From Dehalococcoidia bacterium (GTDB lineage: Bacteria; Chloroflexota; Dehalococcoidia; DSTF01; JACRBR01), in contig JAJTXQ010000009.1 of assembly GCA_021462855.1 (NCBI GenBank), positions 1 to 64,000 on the forward strand: a stretch of 64,000 nt of DNA. The letters run 5' to 3'. The notes under the pieces are model-generated. The model made no database searches and was not told the DNA's origin. It was given only the letters and a program-made list of their open reading frames with translations. The position numbers were made by a program, and so were the translations under genes. Below are positions 25,148-33,658 of the stretch, in pieces; the stretch's first letter is position 1; each line of letters opens with the position of its first letter.

Positions 25148-26506
25148 ATGAAGACGACGACATTTCCGGCAGGTTTCACGTGGGGCACAGCTACGGCCTC
25201 GTACCAGGTCGAGGGAGCGTGGAACGAGGACGGCAAGGGCGAGTCGATCTGGGATCGCTTCAGCCACACCGAGGGCAAGATCCTCAACGGCGACACCGGC
25301 GACGTCGCGTGCGACCAGTATCACCGGTACAAGGAAGACGTCGCGCTGATGAAGGAGCTCGGGCTCACCGGCTACCGCTTCAGCATCGGCTGGCCGCGCG
25401 TGTTCCCGGACGGCCGCGGCGCCGTGAACCAGAAGGGGCTCGACTACTACAGCCGCCTCGTCGATGAGCTGCTGGCGAACGGCATCCAGCCGTTTCCGAC
25501 GCTCTACCACTGGGACCTGCCGCAGGCGTTGCAGGACCAGGGCGGCTGGGCCAACCGCGACATCATCGAAGCGTTCGCGACGTACGCGGAGACGTGCGTG
25601 GGCGCGCTCGGCGACCGCGTGAAGCACTGGATGGTCATGAACGAGCCGTGGGTGTTCACGTTCCTCGGGTACGTGTTCGGGATCCACGCGCCCGGGCTGC
25701 GCGATTCCGCCGCCGGCATGCGGGCCACGCACATCACCAACCTCGCCCACGCGCGGGCGATTCGCGCCATGCGCGCCACGGGCCTGCCACAGACCATCGG
25801 CACGGCGTACAGCATGACATCGACCTACCCCGAGACCGGCAGCGCCGAGGACCGCGCCGCGGCCGAGCGGCACCACGCGTTCGCCAACGACTGGTTCCTG
25901 CGGCCGGTCATGAAGGGCGCGTATCCACATGCCTACGTCGACCAGGAGGCGGCGCTGGCGAAGATGGACGTCCGGCCGGGCGACATGGAGGCGTGCGTCG
26001 CCCCACTCGACTTCATCGGCATCAACCTGTACCAGCGGACGATCGTCGCCGCGGCCGCCAACGACAAGAACCTCGGCGGACGCACGATCATGGGGCCGGG
26101 CCCGCGCACGGATTTCAACTGGGAGGTGTGGCCCGCGGCGCTGTACCAGATGATCATGCGCGTGCATCGTGACTATCCGGGCGTGCCGCTCTACGTCACC
26201 GAGAACGGCTGCTCCTACGGCGACGGACCCGACGCCAGCGGCCGCGTCCACGACGACAGGCGCATCAAATTCCTCGATGGCTTCATCGGCCAGACGGCGC
26301 GCGCGATCGACGAGGGCGCCGACGTGCGCGGGTACTACTGCTGGACGCTCATCGACAACTTCGAGTGGGCGACGGGCACGAGCCAGCGGTTCGGCATCGT
26401 CCACGTCGACTTCGACACGCAGAAGCGCACGGTCAAGGACAGCGGCTACTGGATGCGCGACCTGATCAAGTCGAACCAGATCGCGTATGACGAGACGCTC
26501 GTGTAG
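25148..26506 (+). CDS. Glycoside hydrolase family 1 beta-glucosidase
   Basis: 452 residues, the normal GH1 length. It opens with FPAGFTWGTATASYQVEGAWNEDG. The acid/base E166 lies in MNEPW and the nucleophile E352 in YVTENGCSY. It hydrolyses beta-glucosides or related beta-glycosides with retention of configuration; no signal peptide, so it acts in the cytoplasm. AGGAGA lies about eight bases before the ATG at 25148. No sugar transporter or regulator is adjacent, so the physiological substrate is unknown. Confidence 0.96.
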   Translation: MKTTTFPAGFTWGTATASYQVEGAWNEDGKGESIWDRFSHTEGKILNGDTGDVACDQYHRYKEDVALMKELGLTGYRFSIGWPRVFPDGRGAVNQKGLDYYSRLVDELLANGIQPFPTLYHWDLPQALQDQGGWANRDIIEAFATYAETCVGALGDRVKHWMVMNEPWVFTFLGYVFGIHAPGLRDSAAGMRATHITNLAHARAIRAMRATGLPQTIGTAYSMTSTYPETGSAEDRAAAERHHAFANDWFLRPVMKGAYPHAYVDQEAALAKMDVRPGDMEACVAPLDFIGINLYQRTIVAAAANDKNLGGRTIMGPGPRTDFNWEVWPAALYQMIMRVHRDYPGVPLYVTENGCSYGDGPDASGRVHDDRRIKFLDGFIGQTARAIDEGADVRGYYCWTLIDNFEWATGTSQRFGIVHVDFDTQKRTVKDSGYWMRDLIKSNQIAYDETLV

Positions 26507-26588
26507 TGGATTGAACGCGGGCGGGCCGCGCCGCGGCGCAGCTCACCGACGGGGGACGGCCGCATCATCGGCAGTCCGCGAAGCTGCG

Positions 26589-27524
26589 CTAACTCTGGTA
26601 GTAGATCCGGCAGGAGGTGCGGCCCCAGTACGACTGGCCCGACAGCCCGAGCAGGCAGTCATCGACGTTGACGTTGACCTTCACGCGCGCGCAGGCGCCG
26701 GGTCCATCGGTGACGGACTTGCCGAGGATGAACTTCACGCACGCCGCGAGGTTCGGGTCGCCACCGCCGATCACCTCGTCGCACTCGCCGCGGCCCTCGG
26801 CTGAAAGGCCGGCCATGTAGCCGATGCACGCCTTCAGCGGCGGCAGGCACGAGAGCGCCGTAAACGCGCCCGTGTCGCTCGATGACCAGCCGGCCGGCGT
26901 CAGCGCGTTGACGCGCCAGTAGTGCGTCAGCCCCTTCGCGATGCCAGGCCAGGTGTGCATGCCCGTGCCGCTCGGCACCGGCCCGGCGCCGACGAACGTC
27001 CCCGGAGCGAAGCCGTTGTTCATCGTGCTCAGGTCGAGCCACTGCGGGCCGGACGCGTTCGCCTTCCATTTGAAGGTGGCCCTGACGGTGCCGTCGCCGT
27101 CACACTTCTGCACGACCTCGATCGTCGCCGGCGGGCCGCCGCTGCCGCCGTTACCGCCGCAATTCGATACGAACGCGCCGGCCGCGGTCTCCTTCCACCC
27201 GAACGAGTACAGCGTGTTGACGCGGTAGAAGAACTTCAGGCCCTGCGGCACGCCATCGAGCGCGTACGCCGTCTGGCCGCCGGTGAGCGGGCCGTGCCCG
27301 TGGAACCACCCCGGGATGAAGCCCTCGGTAAGGGAGATATCGACCCACGTCTGCACCGCGTCCTTTCCGGGCGCGGGCCACGCGAACGTGACCGTCGCGG
27401 CGCCGGGCACGGCCGCGCTGCATGACTGCGTCACGGCGCTCCCCTGGGCGCGCGAGTTCGGCGCCTGCACCCAGGTAACAAGGCCGACGCCGACGACCGC
27501 GATGAAGAACCAGCGCCCGATCAC
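26589..27524 (-). CDS. Secreted protein with two internal repeats, function unknown
   Basis: 311 residues from GTG 27524, preceded by GGGAGG. A signal peptide (about residues 1-26, ending SRAQG) points to export. Two repeats of about 100 residues share the pattern aromatic-W-x-DLS/DIS, GFxPGxFxGxGP, G/SGxxxYxWxGIPxGLxxFYRVNxLxxxGW and end in a Cys; they look like Fn3-type beta sandwiches. The last 70 residues are Cys-rich (CIGYMAGLSAEGRGECDEV, VDDCLLGL, SCRIYYQS). Possibly a cell-surface binding protein. Confidence 0.75.
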   Translation of the reverse strand: MIGRWFFIAVVGVGLVTWVQAPNSRAQGSAVTQSCSAAVPGAATVTFAWPAPGKDAVQTWVDISLTEGFIPGWFHGHGPLTGGQTAYALDGVPQGLKFFYRVNTLYSFGWKETAAGAFVSNCGGNGGSGGPPATIEVVQKCDGDGTVRATFKWKANASGPQWLDLSTMNNGFAPGTFVGAGPVPSGTGMHTWPGIAKGLTHYWRVNALTPAGWSSSDTGAFTALSCLPPLKACIGYMAGLSAEGRGECDEVIGGGDPNLAACVKFILGKSVTDGPGACARVKVNVNVDDCLLGLSGQSYWGRTSCRIYYQS

Positions 27525-27594
27525 GGGACCTCCCTATACCCCTATACAGGGAGTGTCGGACGCCGTGCGGCGTTCTGGAGTGCCCCCGTAGGGG

Positions 27595-28212
27595 TCAGTC
27601 CGGCGCCGCTTCGATGGCCGCAAGCGCCGATTCGGCGACCCGGTCCAGCGGGCGCGAAGCGTCGATGATGTGCCAGCGCGCCGGATCCGCCGCGGCGAGC
27701 GCCAGGAATCCGGCGCGCACCCGCTCGTGAAACCCGATGTCGCTGCGGTCGAAGTGGTTCGCGCCGCCCGCCGACTGGCGCCGCGCGAGGCCGGCCTCCA
27801 CCGGCAGGTCGAGCAACAGCGTGAGATCGGGCGCGAGGCCGCCGGTCGCGATGGCGTTGGCGCGGTCCACCAGCTCGCGTGGCAGGCCGCGGCCAAACGC
27901 CTGGTAGGCGACCGACGACGCGACAAAGCGGTCGCACAGCACGGTCGCGCCGCGCTCCAGCGCCGGCCGAATGACCTCGGCGACAAGCTGGGCGCGCGCC
28001 GCTTCGAACAGCAGCAGCTCGGCCAGCGCACCCGCCGGGCGCTCCGGCGCGAGCAGGATGTCGCGAACCCGTTCGCCGAGCGCGGTGCCGCCCGGCTCGC
28101 GCGTCAGCACGACGCCGGCGCCGCGCCCGGTCAGCCGCTCACCGAGCGCGCGCTGTACGCTCGACTTCCCGGCGCCCTCGCCACCTTCCAGCACGATGAA
28201 CCGTCCCGGCAT
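27595..28212 (-). CDS. tmk: Thymidylate kinase
   Basis: 205 residues. The P-loop GGEGAGKSS begins at residue 10, the DR(F/Y) motif lies in LCDRFVASSVAYQ, and the TREPGGT block follows the P-loop as in all TMPKs. It phosphorylates dTMP to dTDP for DNA synthesis. The LID region around RRQSAGGANHFDRSD lacks a clear run of basic residues. The start appears leaderless (TAGAAT six bases upstream). Confidence 0.96.
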   Translation of the reverse strand: MPGRFIVLEGGEGAGKSSVQRALGERLTGRGAGVVLTREPGGTALGERVRDILLAPERPAGALAELLLFEAARAQLVAEVIRPALERGATVLCDRFVASSVAYQAFGRGLPRELVDRANAIATGGLAPDLTLLLDLPVEAGLARRQSAGGANHFDRSDIGFHERVRAGFLALAAADPARWHIIDASRPLDRVAESALAAIEAAPD

Positions 28213-28218
28213 GGCCGC

Positions 28219-28224
28219 ATTCTA
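28219..28224 (-). promoter_or_regulatory. Putative leaderless -10 element of tmk
   Basis: On the minus strand TAGAAT ends six bases before the tmk ATG at 28212; no Shine-Dalgarno sequence is present. Confidence 0.5.
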
Positions 28225-28290
28225 GGGGATGCGCGCAACACGAACGGGGACGCGCCGGCGCCCCCGTGTCCATACCGCAGCGCGGCGCGT

Positions 28291-29226
28291 TCACCGCACC
28301 GTGATCGTCGCGCTGTCGCAGGGGATACGCGGTGTGTCTTCGTTTCCAGGATCGCCCTCGCACGCCGCCCACGCGATAGCGATCCCGTTCGCCGCGATCA
28401 GGTCGTGGAGCGAGAGTGTGGTCTGACCGGGCGCGACGGCATGGAACGTGATGACCCCGATGACGAGATCGCCCATCATGTTCGGGGTACCGACGGTGAA
28501 GCACGACAGGTACGCCTGGCCGGTGTTTGGATCACCATCGCCGTTCACGCCGCCGGGATCGTCGAGATCTCCCTCGGGAGCGGGCATGCAGTCCCAGGCA
28601 GCGGCCGTGCCACCGAGTCCATGGGTGTTGAGGTCCGGGTTGCGTTCGGTCGAGTCGCCTCCGGAGACACTCGGCGCGACAATCTTCACGCGGTCGTAGT
28701 TAAGGACGAACTGCGTGGCCGAGAGGCCCCCCGTGGCCTCGCCCACGTTGGCATAGACGATCGCGACGCGGAACGTGTCGCCGGGGTTCACCTCGCGCGA
28801 GGTCTGGATGCCGGGCTTCGACGCATCGACGTCGACCATCGCGCGCAGGTCCGATGGCTGCGGGTCCGGCGGCGCAACCTCCGTCGGGTCGATCACTGGC
28901 GTCGTGCCGGCGATCGGCGTCACCGCCGGGATCGTGCTGATCACGACGGGCGTGTCGTCGGGCGAGCCACCGAAGACCGGGTCAGCGATCGCCGTCTGCT
29001 CAGAAGGGTCGCGCGTGCCCAGGGGGTCGATCGTCGGGGCGCTGCCGGGCGTGCCGGCCGCGTCCGTGCCCGATGCAGCCGGCGAGCCGCCGCCGGCTGT
29101 GCGCGCGGTTGCGCTCGCCGCCGGCGTACCATCGCCGTTGTCGCCGTCATCGTCACCGCCGCAGGCGACAAAGGCAGCCGCCATCGCCAGGGCCACCGCC
29201 GCTACGAGCGCAGTCTTCTTCAACAA
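28291..29226 (-). CDS. Lipoprotein with cohesin-like domain
   Basis: 311 residues from TTG 29226 (or the next TTG), with GGAGGT upstream. The lipobox AFVAC puts the lipidated Cys at 22. A low-complexity Gly/Asp/Thr/Pro linker (residues about 23-125) is followed by a beta-rich domain resembling cohesins: VNPGDTFRVAIVYANVGEATGGLSATQFVLNYD, then GDLVIGVITFHAVAPGQTTLSLHDL. Cohesin-like modules mediate protein-protein attachment, often through dockerins. Anchored outside the cytoplasmic membrane. Confidence 0.8.
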   Translation of the reverse strand: MLKKTALVAAVALAMAAAFVACGGDDDGDNGDGTPAASATARTAGGGSPAASGTDAAGTPGSAPTIDPLGTRDPSEQTAIADPVFGGSPDDTPVVISTIPAVTPIAGTTPVIDPTEVAPPDPQPSDLRAMVDVDASKPGIQTSREVNPGDTFRVAIVYANVGEATGGLSATQFVLNYDRVKIVAPSVSGGDSTERNPDLNTHGLGGTAAAWDCMPAPEGDLDDPGGVNGDGDPNTGQAYLSCFTVGTPNMMGDLVIGVITFHAVAPGQTTLSLHDLIAANGIAIAWAACEGDPGNEDTPRIPCDSATITVR

Positions 29227-29251
29227 CCCCCACCTCCGTACGCTCCCCGCG

Positions 29252-29815
29252 TCATGGCGTCACGCTCCGCACGGCTCCAGTGACGCGAGCGGCATGATAC
29301 TCGATCGTCTCGCCGCCCTGCTCGGTCACGATACGATACCCGGGCGTGATCACCTGCGCGCACGCCTCGCCGGGGCCGGCGGCGCCGAGGCATGCGTCCG
29401 GCCAGTCGACCGGCTCCACGCTGATGATACGCGCGCCGCTCCCCGCCTGATTCAGCGCGTCAAGCACGACGCGCGGACGCCAGACGCGCCAGCCGTCGGC
29501 GGCGGCCGAAACGTACTCCCACGGCTCGACGTCGGCGCTCGCCGCGCGCGCCATCGGAAGCGTGCCGGACTGCGTGGCGGCGACGCCGGCGGACTCGAGC
29601 TTCTCGGCGGACAGCGCGGCGGCGGGCAGCGTGCGGACCGCGACGAGCAACTCGTCATCGAGCGTGGCGGTGTCACCGGCGCCAGCGGTCGTGACCGCGG
29701 TGGGCAGCGCCGGTCGCGCCGGCGTGCCGCCGCCGTCGCCGCCGCCGCACGCCCCGAGCGCGAGCGCGGCCACGGCCAGCGCGATGGCGCGGGCAGGCGC
29801 CGTCTTCGTCCTCAC
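29252..29815 (-). CDS. Lipoprotein of unknown function
   Basis: 187 residues from GTG 29815 (GGAG seven bases upstream). The N-terminus RTKTAPARAIALAVAALALGAC is a lipoprotein signal with Cys23, followed by a Gly-rich spacer. The mature part has a conserved-looking C-terminus, DWPDACLGAAGPGEACAQVITPGYRIVTE, a motif common in small Chloroflexota-type exported proteins (WPDxCLG...PGE-CAxVxTPGYRI). It ends 26 bases before the cohesin-like lipoprotein's start and may be co-transcribed with it. Confidence 0.78.
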   Translation of the reverse strand: MRTKTAPARAIALAVAALALGACGGGDGGGTPARPALPTAVTTAGAGDTATLDDELLVAVRTLPAAALSAEKLESAGVAATQSGTLPMARAASADVEPWEYVSAAADGWRVWRPRVVLDALNQAGSGARIISVEPVDWPDACLGAAGPGEACAQVITPGYRIVTEQGGETIEYHAARVTGAVRSVTP

Positions 29816-29909
29816 CCTGTCACTCCAGCACACGGCGCCGCCCACTTCAATACGACGCTGGGCGCCGTCCGCCGGTTCCGCGCGCGCCAAAACCGCGTAT
29901 CGCCCCCGT

Positions 29910-29938
29910 TTGGGGGGGTCGAACCGTTCTGCTATACT
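29910..29938 (+). promoter_or_regulatory. Promoter of purA
   Basis: TTGGGG (29910-29915), a 17-base spacer and TATACT (29933-29938). The short inverted repeat cccccgtttggggg overlaps the -35. It predicts a leader of about 70 bases. Confidence 0.6.
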
Positions 29939-30014
29939 CCCGCCGGTCTGCGCCAGAAGGCGCCAGATACGCGAAGGGAGCGGCCGGTCGCCTCGGCGAT
30001 GACGGCCGTACTTT

Positions 30015-31331
30015 ATGCCAGCAGTAGTAGTCATCGGTGGCCAGTGGGGCGATGAAGGCAAGGGCCGCGTCGTCGACCTGATCGCGCAGGGCGCGTCGGT
30101 CGTCGCGCGGTACTCGGCGGGCAACAACGCCGGGCACACCGTCATCAACGACCTGGGCGAGTTCAAGCTGAACGTCGTCCCGGCGGGCATCTTCTACCCG
30201 GAAAAGACGTGCATCATCGGCAACGGCGTGGCGCTCGACCCCGGCGTCGTGCTGAACGAGATCGACCAGCTGGTGTCGCGCGGCATCAGCGTCGAGCACC
30301 TGTTCATCAGCGACCGCTGCCACGTCATCATGCCGTGGCACCCGCTCATCGATATCGCCGACGAGAAGATGCGCGGCGCGGCGGCGATCGGCACGACCGG
30401 CCGCGGCGTCGGTCCGTGCTTCACCGACAAGGTCGCGCGGATGGGCATCCGCACCGGCGACCTGATCGACCCGGATGCCTTCCGCAAGCGGCTCGACTTC
30501 CTGCTGCCGTACAAGAACAAGGTGCTGCAGCAGCTGTACGGCGTGCCGCCCCTCGACGACGCGGACGTCTACCAGCGCTACTGCGCGTTCGGCCAGCGGC
30601 TCAAGCCCTTCGTGCGCGACACGGCGCAGATCGTGCACGAGGCGCTCGACCGCGGCGAGACGGTGCTGCTCGAAGGCGCGCAGGGCTGCCTGCTCGACCT
30701 CGATGCCGGCACCTACGAGTACGTCACGTCGTCCGTCCCATCATCGTCCGCCGGCGGCGCCGGCATCGGCATCGGTATCGGGCCGACGGTGATCCAGCAG
30801 GTCGTCGGCATCTACAAGGCGTACATGACGCGCGTCGGCAACGGGCCGATGCCGAGCGAGCTGCTCGATGAGACCGGCCAGATCCTGCGCATCGAGGGCC
30901 CTCGCCCGGAGATCGGCACGACGACAGGCCGCCCGCGCCGCACCGGCTGGTTCGACGCCGTCGCCTCGCGCTACAGCGCGATGGTCAACGGCGTCACGAG
31001 CGGCGTACTGACACGGCTCGACGTCCTCGACAACTTCCCTTCGATCAAGATCTGCGTGGCGTACGAGACGCCGGACGGCCGCACGCTTACCACGCTGCCC
31101 GCGAGTTCGGTGCTGCTGGGCGAAGTCACGCCCGTATACGAGGAGGTGCCGGGCTGGCTCGCGCCGACGAACACCGCACGCTCATGGGACCAGCTGCCGA
31201 AGGGCGCCCGGGAGTACATCCGCCGGATCGAGAAGCTGATCGGGATCCCGATCGACATCGTTTCAGTGGGGCCGGAGCGCGACCAGGCGATCATCGTCCA
31301 CGACGTACTCAAGGTGAAGCCGCGCACGTAG
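30015..31331 (+). CDS. purA: Adenylosuccinate synthetase
   Basis: 438 residues, the usual length. The glycine-rich loop GGQWGDEGKG (8-17) contains the GTP-binding and catalytic Asp/His machinery with NNAGHTV. Further signatures are GTTGRGVGPCFTDK and LLEGAQGCLLDLDAGTYEYVTSS. It joins IMP and aspartate with GTP to make adenylosuccinate, the first committed step to AMP. A TATACT promoter sits about 75 bases upstream and no other purine genes are adjacent. Confidence 0.97.
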   Translation: MPAVVVIGGQWGDEGKGRVVDLIAQGASVVARYSAGNNAGHTVINDLGEFKLNVVPAGIFYPEKTCIIGNGVALDPGVVLNEIDQLVSRGISVEHLFISDRCHVIMPWHPLIDIADEKMRGAAAIGTTGRGVGPCFTDKVARMGIRTGDLIDPDAFRKRLDFLLPYKNKVLQQLYGVPPLDDADVYQRYCAFGQRLKPFVRDTAQIVHEALDRGETVLLEGAQGCLLDLDAGTYEYVTSSVPSSSAGGAGIGIGIGPTVIQQVVGIYKAYMTRVGNGPMPSELLDETGQILRIEGPRPEIGTTTGRPRRTGWFDAVASRYSAMVNGVTSGVLTRLDVLDNFPSIKICVAYETPDGRTLTTLPASSVLLGEVTPVYEEVPGWLAPTNTARSWDQLPKGAREYIRRIEKLIGIPIDIVSVGPERDQAIIVHDVLKVKPRT

Positions 31332-31345
31332 CCACGCCCACCACG

Positions 31346-31561
31346 ATGGCGAAGGAGGCCGGATTGCGGCACATCCGGCGCGGCATCGCCTCCCCATTCG
31401 CCGTGCTGCTCCGGCAAGCCGCAGCCGACGGCGCCGCGCGCATCTCGCTCGACCCGGTGGACCCGGCGCGCCGCCCGAGCGAACGCTCCAGTTTCGCGAC
31501 GGCCAGTGCTGACCCCGCGCGCGCCGGTATCGCGCTGATCACGGAAGCGACGGCGCGATGA
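31346..31561 (+). CDS. Possible small protein between purA and hydrolase gene
   Basis: 71 residues from ATG 31346, basic N-terminus and Ala/Arg-rich throughout; not recognised. Its stop overlaps the ATG of the next gene by four bases (ATGA), the coupling seen for many real pairs here, which is the main support. It has no clear ribosome binding site and could instead be the spurious extension of a leader. Confidence 0.35.
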   Translation: MAKEAGLRHIRRGIASPFAVLLRQAAADGAARISLDPVDPARRPSERSSFATASADPARAGIALITEATAR

Positions 31562-33048
31562 GGCGCACCGCTGCGCTTGCGTTCGCCGCGCTTGCGCTCA
31601 CGCTCGCAGCGTGCGCCGGCGACGGCGGCGAACCCACGCCGACCGCCGAACCGAGCGCAACCCAGGCCGCGAGCCCGACGCCGCGCGCGCCGTCGCTCGA
31701 CTGGCATGACTGCGACGATGGCTTCGAATGCGCGACGCTCGATGCGCCGCTGGACTACGCCAATCCCGCCGCCGCAACGATCGGCATTTCCCTGATCCGC
31801 TTGCCGGCGCGCGACCCTGAGCGGCGCATCGGCGCGCTCGTGACCAACCCCGGCGGGCCGGGCGCCTCGGGCGTCGACTACGCGCGCTACCTGCCGGGCA
31901 TCCTGCCGGAAGAACTGCTCGACCGCTTCGACATCGTCAGTTTCGACACGCGCGGCAGCGGCGCGAGCGCGCCCGCCGACTGCGGCGACAACTTCGACTG
32001 GCTGTACGACAACGACCCCACGCCCGACACACCCGGGGAACGCCAGGCGCTGATCGATGACGCCCGCCGCTACGTCGACGCCTGCCAGCGCCTGAGCGGC
32101 GACCTGTTGCGGCACGTCGACTCAGTCAGCACGGCGCGCGACATGGACCTCATCCGCGCCGCGCTCGGCGATGAGCGGCTCACCTATCTCGGCTACAGCT
32201 ACGGCACCTACCTCGGCGCCCTGTACGCGGAGCTGTTTCCCGGCAGCGTGCGTGCGCTGGCGCTCGACGGCGCCGTCGACCCGTCGATCCCGTATCCGGA
32301 GGGGCTGATCACGCAGTCGCTGGGGTTCGAGCGCGCGCTCGAGGCGTTCTTCGCCGACTGCGCTGCCCGGGACAGTTGCGCGTTCCGCTCCGGGGGCGAC
32401 CCGGCGGGCGCGTACGACGCGCTCGTGGCCGGGATCGACGCCAGTCCCATCGATGCCGGCCGCGGACGCGCGCTCGGCCCCGGCGAGGCGACGCTCGGCG
32501 TGATCTCGCTGCTGTACGACCGCGAGCATGGCTGGCCGGCGCTTGCGCGCGCGCTCGATGCGGCGCGCGACGGCGACGGCTCACAGCTGATGCGGTACTT
32601 CGACCTGTTCGTCGAGCGCAACGCGGACGGCGGCTACTCCCCGTTCTTCGAAGCCAACACGGCGATCGGCTGCCTCGACGCGCCAGCGCCGCGCGACGTG
32701 CAAGCGTACGACGCGTTCTACCAGCAACTGCGCCGCGACGCGCCGCGGCTGGGCGCGGCGAGCAGCTACCTGGGCCTCAACTGCGCGTTCTGGCCGATCG
32801 ACGCCGTACGCGAGCCCGCGCCGATCCGCGCGCCCGGCTCCGCGCCGGTGCTCGTCATCGGCACGACAGGCGACCCGGCGACGCCGTACGCGTGGTCGCA
32901 GTCGCTGGCATCGCAGCTCGGCTCCGGCGTGCTGCTGACGTACGAAGGCGAGGGGCACACCGCGTTCGGCGGCAAGAGCGCGTGCATCGACGACGCCGTC
33001 GTCGCGTACCTCATCGAGCTCCGCGCGCAAGAAGGTATGCGCTGCTAA
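31558..33048 (+). CDS. TAP-like alpha/beta-hydrolase lipoprotein
   Basis: 496 residues. A lipoprotein signal ends LTLAAC (Cys19), followed by a Thr/Pro/Ala linker. The alpha/beta-hydrolase core has the oxyanion segment NPGGPGASGVDYA, nucleophile S214 in GYSYG, D439 in GTTGDPATP and H467 in GEGHTAFGG. The C-terminal part matches the TAP-like (Streptomyces tripeptidyl aminopeptidase) domain. It probably cleaves peptides or esters outside the membrane. Confidence 0.92.
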   Translation: MRRTAALAFAALALTLAACAGDGGEPTPTAEPSATQAASPTPRAPSLDWHDCDDGFECATLDAPLDYANPAAATIGISLIRLPARDPERRIGALVTNPGGPGASGVDYARYLPGILPEELLDRFDIVSFDTRGSGASAPADCGDNFDWLYDNDPTPDTPGERQALIDDARRYVDACQRLSGDLLRHVDSVSTARDMDLIRAALGDERLTYLGYSYGTYLGALYAELFPGSVRALALDGAVDPSIPYPEGLITQSLGFERALEAFFADCAARDSCAFRSGGDPAGAYDALVAGIDASPIDAGRGRALGPGEATLGVISLLYDREHGWPALARALDAARDGDGSQLMRYFDLFVERNADGGYSPFFEANTAIGCLDAPAPRDVQAYDAFYQQLRRDAPRLGAASSYLGLNCAFWPIDAVREPAPIRAPGSAPVLVIGTTGDPATPYAWSQSLASQLGSGVLLTYEGEGHTAFGGKSACIDDAVVAYLIELRAQEGMRC

Positions 33049-33155
33049 GCGGACGATGCCCCGGCCGTAGCTGAAGCCGCGCCACGGCATGCCGGCCGTC
33101 GCCCCGGGGCGCCGGCGGCGCCGCCACCGCGAATCGTCTCGCCCGCGGCGCGGGG

Positions 33156-33185
33156 GGGCACCCACCCGCCCGACTACGGGTGCCC
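33156..33185 (+). terminator. Inverted repeat between hydrolase gene and pilus operon
   Basis: GGGCACCC (33156-33163) and GGGTGCCC (33178-33185) flank a 14-base loop in an otherwise G/C-tract-rich 220-base gap. It could end the hydrolase transcript or be part of the pilin leader; there is no T-tract. Confidence 0.35.
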
Positions 33186-33268
33186 ACCCGCGCCCCTGTC
33201 TTTCAGCCCCCCGCGGCGCCTTCCGATAACTCTTAGGAGAACACGGACTGCACCAAAGGGGGTCGCAC

Positions 33269-33619
33269 ATGCGCACGTCAAAGAGCGAACGTGGATTCAC
33301 GCTGACCGAACTGCTGATCGTCATCGCCATCCTGGGCGTGCTCGCGGCGGTCGTACTGCCGAACTTCGTCGGGCTGCTGGGCGGCGCGCAGACGAACTCC
33401 GCGGCGTCCGAGCTGAAGATCGTGCAGACGGCGGTCGACGCCAAGATGGCAAACGAGAACCTGGCGACGACGTCGGCGATCACGGCCGCCACGAGCGATA
33501 TGACGACCGCGGCCGGCGGCTTCAGCCTGTCGCCGTCGTACATGCGCAGCACGGCGACGAAGGGCACCTACACCGTCGACGCCACGGGCGCCGTCACACA
33601 GGTCACGACGGGCTACTAG
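33269..33619 (+). CDS. pilA: Type IV pilin (major pilin candidate)
   Basis: 116 residues. A short basic leader (MRTSKSERG) ends in the prepilin peptidase site G9|FTLTE, with Glu5 of the mature protein and a hydrophobic helix LLIVIAILGVLAAVVLPNFVGLL. The small mature globular part has no Cys. GGGGG lies six bases upstream of the ATG. As the first and smallest gene of the operon it is the best candidate for the main pilus subunit. No prepilin peptidase (pilD) lies in the window. Confidence 0.92.
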   Translation: MRTSKSERGFTLTELLIVIAILGVLAAVVLPNFVGLLGGAQTNSAASELKIVQTAVDAKMANENLATTSAITAATSDMTTAAGGFSLSPSYMRSTATKGTYTVDATGAVTQVTTGY

Positions 33620-33658
33620 CGCGCCCGGCCCAACGGGCCGCCACCGGGGAGGCATCGC

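Noticed and set aside
24251-26404. 717-codon minus frame suggesting a long N-terminal extension of the SGNH hydrolase
   Set aside because: The upstream 450 codons are the shadow of the beta-glucosidase on the other strand. The real start has a TATACT element and a signal anchor at 25048.
33049-33268. Possible riboswitch or structured RNA ahead of pilA
   Set aside because: The region has strong G/C tracts and one hairpin but no conserved riboswitch core that I can recognise.
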